From positions 1 to 34,193 of the forward strand of contig NZ_SDPN01000043.1 of the NCBI RefSeq assembly GCF_004134825.1: a stretch of DNA of 34,193 bases, in the 5' to 3' direction. Of this stretch, positions 27,330 through 34,193 are shown piece by piece. Both the position numbers and the translations under genes were made by a program. Source of the DNA: Agromyces albus (lineage in GTDB: Bacteria; Actinomycetota; Actinomycetes; Actinomycetales; Microbacteriaceae). How positions within the stretch are numbered: the stretch's first letter is position 1; every line of letters begins with the position of its first letter. The notes beneath the pieces are model-generated. The model worked only from the letters and a program-made list of their open reading frames with translations, had not been told where the DNA came from and made no database searches.

Positions 27330-29207
27330 TCACGCGTCGGCGAGTGCGTAGCTGTCGACCACCGCCAGGTCGAGCGGGAACTCGACGGGGAAGTCGCCGA
27401 AGAGGAGCCGGCCGGCACCCATCGCCGCCTCCTCGACCGCAGCGGCGACCTCATCGGCGAGAGCCCGCGGCGTGTGCACGATGATCTCGTCGTGGAGGAA
27501 GTACACGAGGTGCGGGGCGCGCTCGAACACCGGTCCGGATGCCGGCGCCGGGATGATCGGCCCGGCCGCTTCACCGCCTGCTGCGGCGATCGTCGCAAGT
27601 CGCGTGCGAAGCGCCGCCATCCAGCAGAGCGCCCACTCGGCGGCGCTGCCCTGCACGACGAAGTTGCGCGTGAATCGACCCCACTCGCGAGCGACCGACC
27701 GCGCACGGCGCTCGTCGGCCGGCGAGGCCTCGGGCTGGCTCGCCCGCGACTGCGTGGCGTGCCACTCGGACGGCGGCAACGGAGACGATCGGCCGAGGAG
27801 CGTCGAGACGACTCCACCGCGCTCGCCCTCGGCCGCGGCGCGGTCGACGAGGGCCATCGCCCTCGGGTACGCGCGCGCGAGCCGCGGCACGAGCCGGCCG
27901 CTCTCGCCGGTGGTCGCGCCGTACATCGCGCCGAGGATCGCGTACTTGGCCTGCTCCCTCGTCTCGACGACGCCGGCGTCGACGATGCCCCGGTAGAAGT
28001 CGAGGCCGCGCCCGGCGGCGGCCATCGCCTCATCGCGCGCCATCCCGGCGAGCACGCGCGGCTCGAGCTGTGCGGCATCGGCGACGACGAGCGTCCAGCC
28101 GGGATCGGCCACGACCGCGCTGCGCACGTTCTTCGGGAGCTGCAGGGCTCCCCCGCCGGCGGTCGCCCACCGGCCGGTCGCGGTGCCGCCCGGCACGTAG
28201 TCGGGCCTGAAGCGTCCACCCGCGATCCACTCGTCGAGCCACGCCCAGCCGTTCGCGCTCAACAGCCGGGCGAGCTTCTTGTACGCGAGCAACGGCTCGA
28301 TCGCCGGGTGCTCCTGCTCACGCAACTCCCATCGGCTCGTCGAATCGACGTGGATGCCGGCCCGGCGCAGCGCCTTCAGCAGGTCGACTTGAGAGTCGAG
28401 ATTGACGGATGCCGCATCGAGCGCGGTGCGCACCTGTGCCGCGAGTTCCTCCATGCGAGCCGGCTTCCATCCGGCCTTCGGCTTCGGACCGAGCTCGGCC
28501 TCGAGCACTCGCTCGTGCGCAGCGCGGTCCCACGGAAGGCCTGCCGCGTGCAGCTCGACGCCGATGAGTGCGCCGGCGGACTCGGCTGCGAGGAGCAGGC
28601 GCAGGGCATTCGGCTCGGTGCTGCCGGCGACGAGGGCGAGTTGGCGGTCGTGCTCGGCGATGATCGCCTCCACGCGCACGGCCGAGGAGCCTACGACCGC
28701 GTCATCCGCTCGATCGACCGTACCGGCGCCGGGTTCCACAGCGGTGTCGGCGGTGCCGACGGCGTCGACGCCGCCCGAGGCAGCGGCATGGAACTCGTCG
28801 AGCTCGAAGAGCGGCGTTCGCACGATCACCGACGGTGCGGCGAGGGCCGCAGCCGCGCCCGGCTCGCTCGGTCCGGCGGGCAACCACGCCGATCGCGGAT
28901 GATCGCCGGCCTTCCTCATCGTCGCCGTCGCGGCCGAGTGCTCGAGGATCGCCCCGCACAGGCGCAGGTCGTGGCAGCGTTCAACGCGCACCCCGGCCTC
29001 GAGGAGCCTCGGATACCACGATCGCGTGTCGCTCCACACCCAGCGTGGACGCCGAGCCTCGAGCCGGCACACCGCCTCTGGGAATCCGGCGAGTGGAACG
29101 GTGACGGCCTCTGCCGACGGTGCCTCGGGATCGATGAGCGTGACACGACCCTGCCCCGCCATTCCGACCACGATCCGCACCACCCCATTCTCGTGGGCGC
29201 CGCCCAC
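27330..29207 (-). CDS. Family-A DNA polymerase with degenerate 3'-5' exonuclease-like N-terminus
   Basis: The product of up to 625 residues has no 5' nuclease domain. Its N-terminal part (about 10-200) only loosely resembles the Pol I 3'-5' exonuclease domain, without a clear first DxE motif, and holds an Ala/Gly/Asp-rich insert. The polymerase part is intact: TGRW at 344-347, motif A VVADAAQLEPRVLA with D377, the finger helix R417-x3-K421 to Y429, FVVQGSAAEWA, and motif C LHDEIIV with D573 and E574. The finger position equal to E. coli F762 is Leu425. Databases name such proteins bifunctional 3'-5' exonuclease/DNA polymerase. It is distinct from the replicative-repair PolA. The start is uncertain: GTG 29207, 29183 or 29180. 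It is divergent from the nuclease-like gene. Confidence 0.85.
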   Translation of the reverse strand: MGGAHENGVVRIVVGMAGQGRVTLIDPEAPSAEAVTVPLAGFPEAVCRLEARRPRWVWSDTRSWYPRLLEAGVRVERCHDLRLCGAILEHSAATATMRKAGDHPRSAWLPAGPSEPGAAAALAAPSVIVRTPLFELDEFHAAASGGVDAVGTADTAVEPGAGTVDRADDAVVGSSAVRVEAIIAEHDRQLALVAGSTEPNALRLLLAAESAGALIGVELHAAGLPWDRAAHERVLEAELGPKPKAGWKPARMEELAAQVRTALDAASVNLDSQVDLLKALRRAGIHVDSTSRWELREQEHPAIEPLLAYKKLARLLSANGWAWLDEWIAGGRFRPDYVPGGTATGRWATAGGGALQLPKNVRSAVVADPGWTLVVADAAQLEPRVLAGMARDEAMAAAGRGLDFYRGIVDAGVVETREQAKYAILGAMYGATTGESGRLVPRLARAYPRAMALVDRAAAEGERGGVVSTLLGRSSPLPPSEWHATQSRASQPEASPADERRARSVAREWGRFTRNFVVQGSAAEWALCWMAALRTRLATIAAAGGEAAGPIIPAPASGPVFERAPHLVYFLHDEIIVHTPRALADEVAAAVEEAAMGAGRLLFGDFPVEFPLDLAVVDSYALADA

Positions 29208-29227
29208 ACCAGGTCACCGTGCGAGTG

Positions 29228-29243
29228 TCGGCGGTGCCGCCGA
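29228..29243. promoter_or_regulatory. Inverted repeat in the shared polymerase/nuclease intergenic region
   Basis: TCGGCGG, TG, CCGCCGA is a 7-bp inverted repeat centred between the two divergent start codons. It may be an operator for both genes, or an accident of G+C-rich DNA. No confident -10 is seen on either side. Confidence 0.3.
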
Positions 29244-29274
29244 AGATGGGGGTCATGCACAGAATCGAGGCGAG

Positions 29275-30036
29275 ATGGTCGCGGTGAGCTTCCGATGCGG
29301 TCACGGCGCGGCCGCTGGTGAGCCCGGCGTCGTGACGCTCGGGCGTGTCTGCCCGCTCTGCATGCTCCTCCACGAGACGCAGCGCTCCCGTGCCGAGCTG
29401 CTCGGCCGGGTCGCCCCGCCCCAGCGTGCAGCGCTCGCCCTCGAGACGAGGATCGGCGCGAGCTACGACTGGCGATGCGCCCGCGGCCATGATCGGTATC
29501 CGGCTACGGTGCGCGAGGTGCTCACCGGACCGAGCTGTGCGAAGTGCCGCACCAACGCAGCCGGCCCGACCGCGAAGCGCGAAGCGGGCGTGGCCTTCAT
29601 GAAGCCAGGACTCCGGGTCGGCACCTCGATGACCGAGCAGCGATTGCGGACGATGCTCGGCGAACGCATCCGCCTGCATCACCGCGTCAATGCTGTACGC
29701 ATCGCCCGCATGTTCTACGGCCAACAGGAGGTCTGGCCCGACATCTTGGTGCCACAACTGCGCATCGCGGTCGAGTACGACGACCCCGGCAAGTCGCGTC
29801 GGGCACATCGCGGACTGAAGGAGGCATCCGACACGGAGAAAGACGAAGCGCTCCGCGAAGTCGGCTGGGAGGTCATCCGGATTCGTGCCGGAGGCCTTGA
29901 GGCGCTCGGCGTGAACAGCATCGTGTGTCGCGCGCTCACGACCGGAGTCGTCGACGAGGTGGTCGATCTCATGCGGCGCATCCGCGGTGCCGCAGCGGTC
30001 GACGCCATCGCGATCGAGCACCGGCTCCTCTCCTGA
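29275..30036 (+). CDS. Zinc-finger protein with C-terminal PD-(D/E)XK nuclease-like domain
   Basis: The 253-residue product carries two treble-clef-like zinc sites, C8-x-H10 with C26-x2-C29 and C68-x3-H72 with C88-x2-C91. A linker (TEQRLRTMLGERIRLHHRVNAVRI) leads to a Vsr/DUF559-like nuclease core. PD at 155-156 in VWPDILVPQLRIAVEYDD and E167 are followed by D186-x2-K189 in EASDTEKDEAL and then VGWEVIRIRA (W198), the usual closing strand. The proposed metal ligands are D156, E167 and possibly D169, with K189 as catalytic lysine. Such fusions suggest DNA cleavage in repair or defence; the substrate is unknown. The start is ATG 29275 with GAGG just upstream. It lies 67 bp from the divergent polymerase start. 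Confidence 0.75.
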   Translation: MVAVSFRCGHGAAAGEPGVVTLGRVCPLCMLLHETQRSRAELLGRVAPPQRAALALETRIGASYDWRCARGHDRYPATVREVLTGPSCAKCRTNAAGPTAKREAGVAFMKPGLRVGTSMTEQRLRTMLGERIRLHHRVNAVRIARMFYGQQEVWPDILVPQLRIAVEYDDPGKSRRAHRGLKEASDTEKDEALREVGWEVIRIRAGGLEALGVNSIVCRALTTGVVDEVVDLMRRIRGAAAVDAIAIEHRLLS

Positions 30037-30125
30037 TCGCATCGTCGGGCCGGTGCTCAGCTGGGCCTGCCGAGACTCGCCGACCGCTCGAGCAGCCCCT
30101 CGCGCACGCCACCCGCGGGCACCGA

Positions 30126-30131
30126 TAAGGT
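30126..30131 (+). promoter_or_regulatory. Possible -10 element of the nfeD-flotillin operon
   Basis: TAAGGT at 30126-30131 lies 57 bp before the NfeD start. The 152-bp gap after the nuclease gene has no other clear feature. Confidence 0.4.
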
Positions 30132-30188
30132 GAGGGCATCCGCGCGTGTCGGCGCCCGGGATCACGTGTGTAGAGAGGCAGCAAGTCG

Positions 30189-30659
30189 ATGCTCCTTCCG
30201 TTCCTCATCATCGGAGGCATCGGCATTGTGCTGTTGCTCATCTCGCTCGTGTTGGGCGACGTCTTCGACCAATTCGAGATCGGCGACGGTGCCATCTCGG
30301 GCACCGCGCTCTCGGTGGGGCTCGTGGTCTTCGGCGCGGCCGGGGCACTCACCGCGAGCATGGGACTCGCGATCGTCTGGGCCTATGTGCTCGCGGTGGT
30401 ACTCGCGGCGGTCGCCTACGTGTTCAGCGTGCTCGTGGTGCGCAATCTCACGCGCAGCTCCGACGGGGTGCCGCAATCCGCGGTCGGCCTCACCGGTGTA
30501 TCGAAGTCCGACATCTCCCCCGCGGGCGGCGAGGTCAGCCTCGACGGCCCAAGTGAAGTCGAACGACGACTCGCGTACTCCGACGCGCCGATCGCCGAGG
30601 GCGTGCGCATCCGCGTGATCGAGCAGGCGGGCACCCGCGTGAAGGTCACCACCGAATAA
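30189..30659 (+). CDS. NfeD-family membrane protein
   Basis: The 156-residue product has three hydrophobic helices (about 2-22, 38-58 and 63-84) and a C-terminal soluble OB-fold-like domain (VGLTGVSKSDISPAGGEVSLDG through EGVRIRVIEQAGTRVKVT). This is the short NfeD form, lacking the ClpP-class serine protease domain. NfeD proteins are routinely paired with SPFH/flotillin proteins and act with them in membrane microdomains. The flotillin gene starts 39 bp downstream. The start is ATG 30189 with AGAGAGG upstream at slightly long spacing. Confidence 0.88.
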   Translation: MLLPFLIIGGIGIVLLLISLVLGDVFDQFEIGDGAISGTALSVGLVVFGAAGALTASMGLAIVWAYVLAVVLAAVAYVFSVLVVRNLTRSSDGVPQSAVGLTGVSKSDISPAGGEVSLDGPSEVERRLAYSDAPIAEGVRIRVIEQAGTRVKVTTE

Positions 30660-30698
30660 CCCCGCCACATCCAGCCAAGCCTGCTCGAAAGGAACCCG

Positions 30699-32159
30699 AT
30701 GCTCACGCCTGTCATGATCCAGGTGATCGCCGTCATCGCGATCGTCGTCGCCCTGCTCTCCCTGCTCATCTTCATCGCCCGGCGCATCCGCCGCGTGCCG
30801 CCGAACGAGGCCCTCGTCATCGTCGGGCGTGGCGCAGGGCGACCCGCGGCGGGCGAAGCCCCCACCGGGCAGCGTGTCGTCATCGGCGGTCGCACCTTCG
30901 TGTGGCCGATCCTGCAGCAGGGGTTCTCGATCTCCCTCGAGCAGCGCCAGATCGGCATCACGGTCGAGGGCGTCGACAAGAACCGCATCAAGATCGCCAT
31001 CAAGGCCTCGATCAACTTCAAGGTGAGCGGCACCGAGGAGGGCGTGCGCCGAGCGGCGCAGCGATTCCTCTCACAGCAGAGCGCGCTCACCGAGATCATC
31101 AAGGAGTCGCTCGAGGGCTCGCTCCGTTCGATCATCGGCGACATGACGATCGAGCAGATCATCTCCGACCGCAAGGGACTCTCCGATCGCGTCGTCGCCG
31201 AGACCAAGACCGACCTCGTCGAGCAGGGCCTCCAGGTCGATCTCCTGAACATCTCCGACATCTCCACGCCGGGCAGCGACTACCTCGCGAACCTCGGCCG
31301 CGCCGAGGCGGCGCGCGCACGCCAGGTGGCCGAGGTCAGCGAGGCCGAGGCCGCCCGTGCGAGTGAGTTCGCCCGCATCGAGGCGGCTGAGCAGATCGCC
31401 GAGCGCCAGAAGGCGTTGAACCTCAAGCAGGCCATCATCAAGGCCGAGACCGACCGCGCGAACGCCGAGGCCGATGCCGCAGGTCAGCTGGCGACGGCCG
31501 AGCAGGATCGTCTCGTCGCCGTGGAGGAGCGCTCAGCCCTCACCGAGCAGGCGCTCGTCACGCAGGAGCGCCTCGACATCGAGATCCGGAAGCCTGCCGA
31601 GGCGGAGGCCTACGCCGAGGTGCAGCGAGCCACCGCCCAGCGTGACGCGACGAACGCGAGCACCGAGGCAGAGGCGTTCAAGCGCACGAAGATCGCCGAG
31701 GCCAACAAGGTCGCCGCCGTGCAAGACGCCGAGGCCGCCGCCACCGCGGTTCGCGTCTCGGGTGAGGCCGAGCGTGACCGCCAGGTCGCCCTCGCCGCCG
31801 GCATCCGCGCCCAGGGTGATGCGAAGGCGGCAGCGATTCAAGCCGAGGGTCTGGCGTCCGCCGCCGCGACCGACGCGAAGGCGCTCGCCCTCGAGAAGTA
31901 CGGTGAGGCCGCGCTCGCCCAGGAGATCATCTCCCGTCTTCCCGAGATCGTGCGGGCGGCAGCCGAGCCGATCTCGAACATCGACACGCTCACCGTCGTG
32001 TCGACCGACGGCGCGAGCGCGATCACGAAGACCGTCGGCCAGGTGCTCGGCGAGGGCACCGAGGTCGTGAAATCGCTCACCGGACTCGACGTGAGCGCCA
32101 TCCTGGCCGGACTCGCTGGTCGAGCTGCGCTCGTGAAGGCGGATTCGGCCGCCGAGTGA
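30699..32159 (+). CDS. Flotillin-like SPFH/band 7 protein
   Basis: The 486-residue product has one N-terminal membrane segment (about 8-27), the SPFH/band 7 domain (about 35-210, including PPNEALVIVGRG and DKNRIKIAIKASINFKV), and a long Ala/Glu/Arg coiled coil (about 210-420) with many EAEA repeats. A C-terminal domain (LPEIVRAAAEPISNIDTLTVVS) is typical of flotillins. Flotillins oligomerise at the inner membrane face and organise membrane microdomains. AAAGGA precedes the ATG at 30699 at good spacing, and the upstream nfeD gene is the usual partner. A GGTCGAGCTCGACC palindrome at 32173-32186 lies between this gene and the convergent reductase. Confidence 0.92.
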   Translation: MLTPVMIQVIAVIAIVVALLSLLIFIARRIRRVPPNEALVIVGRGAGRPAAGEAPTGQRVVIGGRTFVWPILQQGFSISLEQRQIGITVEGVDKNRIKIAIKASINFKVSGTEEGVRRAAQRFLSQQSALTEIIKESLEGSLRSIIGDMTIEQIISDRKGLSDRVVAETKTDLVEQGLQVDLLNISDISTPGSDYLANLGRAEAARARQVAEVSEAEAARASEFARIEAAEQIAERQKALNLKQAIIKAETDRANAEADAAGQLATAEQDRLVAVEERSALTEQALVTQERLDIEIRKPAEAEAYAEVQRATAQRDATNASTEAEAFKRTKIAEANKVAAVQDAEAAATAVRVSGEAERDRQVALAAGIRAQGDAKAAAIQAEGLASAAATDAKALALEKYGEAALAQEIISRLPEIVRAAAEPISNIDTLTVVSTDGASAITKTVGQVLGEGTEVVKSLTGLDVSAILAGLAGRAALVKADSAAE

Positions 32160-32207
32160 ATCGAGGCGGGGCGGTCGAGCTCGACCTCGTGAGCGGGGAG
32201 GCGCGCG

Positions 32208-32999
32208 TCAGGTCGCGCGCCAGTACCCGCAGAACGTGACGTTCGACTTCGGCACTCCGCGCTCGTTCACGAGGTGACGGCGGGCACCGGTGGCGAGCTT
32301 CGACTCGCCCGCGGCGAATGCGTTGACGGTCCCTTCAGGGAATGCCAGCTCGCGCAGGTGCTCGAGTGCCGTGCGCCCGATCGGCGCTTCGGGGCGGCGC
32401 ACGATCCAGTGCACCGACATCCCCTCGGGGGCGTCGACCTCCTGCTGATCGCCGAACTCGGGGAGCTCGATGAGCGCATGGCCGCGGGAGTCGCGGGGCA
32501 TGTCACGAAGGATGCCCGCGACCGCGGGAAGGGCGCTCTCGTCACCGACCAGCAGGCTCCAGTCGGCGGCGATCCCACGGTAGCCGCAGCCCTGGTCGAT
32601 GAGCGCGACGGATGCCCCGAGCGGCAGGCTCCCCGCCCACGGCCCGGCCACCCCGTCGTCGCCGTGCACGACGAAGTCGATGTCGAGTTCTCCGTCTTCG
32701 GGCCGGAAGCGGCGCACGGTGTAGTTGCGGATCACTGGCCTCGTGGCCTTCGGGAGGATGAGGTATTTGAGGTATCCGGCCGTGTCGTAGGTGCCGGCGA
32801 GGTTGTCGAAGCGAGTCTGGTCGGAGACCGGCACGGCGAGGCGGAACCACTGGTCGAACCCGAGGTGGCGCCAGCCGGCGAGGTCGTCGCCCGCCACCGT
32901 GAGCCGCACGAAATGCGGTGAGATGCGCACCGCGTCCACGACCTCGGCGTGTACGACGCCGGTCTCCGAATGCGTGATCGCGATGTTGCTGCTTGCCAC
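32208..32999 (-). CDS. Siderophore-interacting protein, FAD-dependent ferric-siderophore reductase family
   Basis: The family reduces ferric siderophores in the cytoplasm to free iron. The 263-residue product has the FAD-binding domain (about 1-125) with the signature RNYTVRRF and the DFVVHGDDGVAGPWA motif. The NAD(P)H-binding SIP domain follows (SLLVGDESALPAVAGILRDMP), with FAAGESKLATGARRHLV and the terminal FCGYWR. I place the start at GTG 32999 (ASSNIAITHSE), preceded by GGAGGA. The open frame to 33083 adds a Cys/Arg/Ser-rich stretch that looks non-coding. It is divergent from the binding lipoprotein gene, and the IdeR-type box between them predicts iron repression. Confidence 0.92.
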   Translation of the reverse strand: MASSNIAITHSETGVVHAEVVDAVRISPHFVRLTVAGDDLAGWRHLGFDQWFRLAVPVSDQTRFDNLAGTYDTAGYLKYLILPKATRPVIRNYTVRRFRPEDGELDIDFVVHGDDGVAGPWAGSLPLGASVALIDQGCGYRGIAADWSLLVGDESALPAVAGILRDMPRDSRGHALIELPEFGDQQEVDAPEGMSVHWIVRRPEAPIGRTALEHLRELAFPEGTVNAFAAGESKLATGARRHLVNERGVPKSNVTFCGYWRAT

Positions 33000-33094
33000 T
33001 GGGTCCTCCGAAGCTCGGTAACGCGTACTCGTACAACAGCGTCTCGTCGTGACGCACAGCGACACAGGTATCGCAGCCGACATCCGACCGTGCG

Positions 33095-33113
33095 TAAGCT
33101 TAGGCTAACCTCA
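33095..33113. promoter_or_regulatory. IdeR/DtxR-type iron box
   Basis: TAAGCTTAGGCTAACCTCA matches the IdeR consensus TTAGGTTAGGCTAACCTAA at 16 of 19 positions, with the central TTAGGCTAACCT intact. The contained TAGGCT (33101-33106) is a likely -10 of the lipoprotein gene, so the iron-loaded repressor would block it directly. The 137-bp divergent gap holds no other clear site. Confidence 0.88.
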
Positions 33114-33136
33114 CCTCCCATCGAAGGGTCTTCCGC

Positions 33137-34129
33137 ATGCCCCCGCGTCGTCTCGCCCCCCTTACTGCCCTCGCGGTCGGTGCCGCCCTGCTCACCGGAT
33201 GCGCCACCGGGGCGCCGGCAGCCGAGAGCGGGAACGCCTGGTCATACGAGTCAGGCGACGGCGAGACGTACACAGCCGATGCGGTGCCCACGCGGATCGT
33301 CGCGCACGCGTATGCCGCGAAGGCGCTCATGGAATTCGGCATCACGCCCGTGGGCATCTACGCCGATGGACCGATCAGCGAGGATGTCGGGCTCCGGGGC
33401 GTCGACCTCGACGGCGTCGAGATCCTCGGCGAGGAGTGGGGCAAGATCGACGTCGAGAAGGCCGCATCTCTCGCCCCCGACCTGATCGTCGGCGACTGGT
33501 GGCCGGCCGAGGAAGCGTACAGCGGCCTCGAGGGCGGTGTCGAGGAGTCGAGCAAGAAGCTCGCCGACCTCGCACCCGTCGTCGGCGCCTCCCAGGGCGA
33601 CTCGATCGTCGACCTGATCGAGGGCTACGCGGAACTCGCGGAGTCGCTCGGCGCCGACCCGCAGGTCATCGAAGAGGCCCGCACGTCGTTCGAGGCATCC
33701 GTCGACCGCTTCAGCGAAGCCGCGGCCGCGAAGCCCGGGCTGACGGCGCTGGCCGTGAGCCCGTACGACACGACGTACGCGGTCGCGGTGCCCGAATACG
33801 CGCCCGAGCTGCTCGACTTCCGTGAATGGGGCCTCGACGTCATCGTGCCGGATTCCCCCGACGCCGACTTCCCCTACTGGGAGTCGCTGAGCTTCGAGAC
33901 AGCCGACACCTACCAGCCCGACCTCCTCCTCTTCGACGACCGGAACTACCCCGCCAACCTCGACACGCTCGCCGCGCAGCCGATCGCGAACGACATCGCG
34001 GCGTACGCGGCCGGCGCGACGACCACCTGGCCCGCCTACTGGTTGCACACCTATTCGGACTACGCCGCCGAACTCGATCGCCTGACCGAGGTCATCCAGG
34101 GCGCCGACTCGAACATCGGGTCGGAGTGA
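33137..34129 (+). CDS. Iron-siderophore ABC transporter substrate-binding lipoprotein
   Basis: The protein would capture a ferric siderophore outside the membrane and hand it to an ABC permease. The 330-residue product has a short lipoprotein signal peptide with lipobox LLTGC (C22). A periplasmic-binding-protein type 2 fold follows: YTADAVPTRIVAHAYAAKAL, VEKAASLAPDLIVGDWW, a long helical linker (SIVDLIEGYAELAESLG), and a second lobe with SFETADTYQPDLLLFDDRN. The start is ATG 33137 with GAAGGG upstream. The stop overlaps the GTG of a following gene (GTGA, 34126-34129). Confidence 0.93.
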   Translation: MPPRRLAPLTALAVGAALLTGCATGAPAAESGNAWSYESGDGETYTADAVPTRIVAHAYAAKALMEFGITPVGIYADGPISEDVGLRGVDLDGVEILGEEWGKIDVEKAASLAPDLIVGDWWPAEEAYSGLEGGVEESSKKLADLAPVVGASQGDSIVDLIEGYAELAESLGADPQVIEEARTSFEASVDRFSEAAAAKPGLTALAVSPYDTTYAVAVPEYAPELLDFREWGLDVIVPDSPDADFPYWESLSFETADTYQPDLLLFDDRNYPANLDTLAAQPIANDIAAYAAGATTTWPAYWLHTYSDYAAELDRLTEVIQGADSNIGSE

Positions 34130-34193
34130 CCGCGACCCTCGACCGGCCCCGGGTCGGCGCCGCGCGCCGCGCGGGGCTGGCCGGGGGCCGCGG
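34126..34193 (+). CDS. Start of a downstream gene, probably a FecCD-family iron-siderophore permease (3' end outside window)
   Basis: A GTG overlapping the binding-protein stop opens a frame reading MTATLDRPRVGAARRAGLAG to the window edge. Only 22 codons are visible, with no membrane helix yet. The overlap with a siderophore-binding gene and the short basic N-terminus fit a FecCD permease, which is inference from context alone. Confidence 0.45.
   Translation, partial: MTATLDRPRVGAARRAGLAGGR

Noticed and set aside
32173..32186. GGTCGAGCTCGACC palindrome between flotillin and the reductase as a terminator or operator
   Set aside because: It is short, has no T tract, and such G+C-rich palindromes arise easily by chance in this composition.

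Overview
The window reads as a core chromosomal segment of a high-G+C Gram-positive actinobacterium, most likely of the family Microbacteriaceae (inference). Codons end overwhelmingly in G or C. The gene set includes GlnE with two glutamine synthetases, polyphosphate glucokinase, a MapB-type aminopeptidase, homodimeric AceE, a GlnR-type operator and an IdeR/DtxR box. From memory, gene order closely follows Mycobacterium tuberculosis dlaT-lipB-lipA-Rv2219-Rv2219A-glnA1-glnE-glnA2-panB ... Rv2229c-Rv2230c ... ahpE-aceE-Rv2242-fabD and the following fatty acid genes. I see no phage, transposon, CRISPR array or plasmid genes.

Layout. Positions 1-4359 hold the end of a 2-oxoacid dehydrogenase E2 gene, a convergent membrane pseudokinase, and lipB-lipA, which make the lipoyl cofactor of E2. 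Positions 4432-11688 hold a DUF4191 membrane protein, an RDD protein and the nitrogen block: glnA behind a GlnR box, then glnE and glnA2 on the minus strand. Positions 11775-17500 hold panB, a 61-aa conserved protein, map, ppgK, the RNase P RNA gene, a coiled-coil zinc-ribbon protein, a NIF3-family protein, tRNA-Val and a membrane protein of unknown function. Positions 17540-25797 hold ahpE, divergent aceE, a PucR-type regulator (FasR-like), and fabD-fabH-acpP-fabF, so acetyl-CoA production and its use for fatty acids sit side by side. From 25951 the region is less conserved: DUF3145, a PadR-like regulator, a family-A DNA polymerase head-to-head with a zinc-finger/PD-(D/E)XK nuclease-like gene, an NfeD-flotillin pair, and an iron locus (siderophore-interacting reductase, IdeR box, binding lipoprotein and the first codons of a permease).

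Three signals go beyond gene calls. First, the octamer GGCATCCG and its complement occur about 28 times, roughly ten times the estimated chance level, often imposing codons that are otherwise rare here. Second, many genes place a TANNNT -10 hexamer 6 or 7 nt before the start codon, which implies widespread leaderless mRNAs; one case is a mirror-image promoter pair only 11 bp wide between the 61-aa gene and map. Third, the divergent polymerase and nuclease-like pair may be an uncharacterised DNA repair or defence module.
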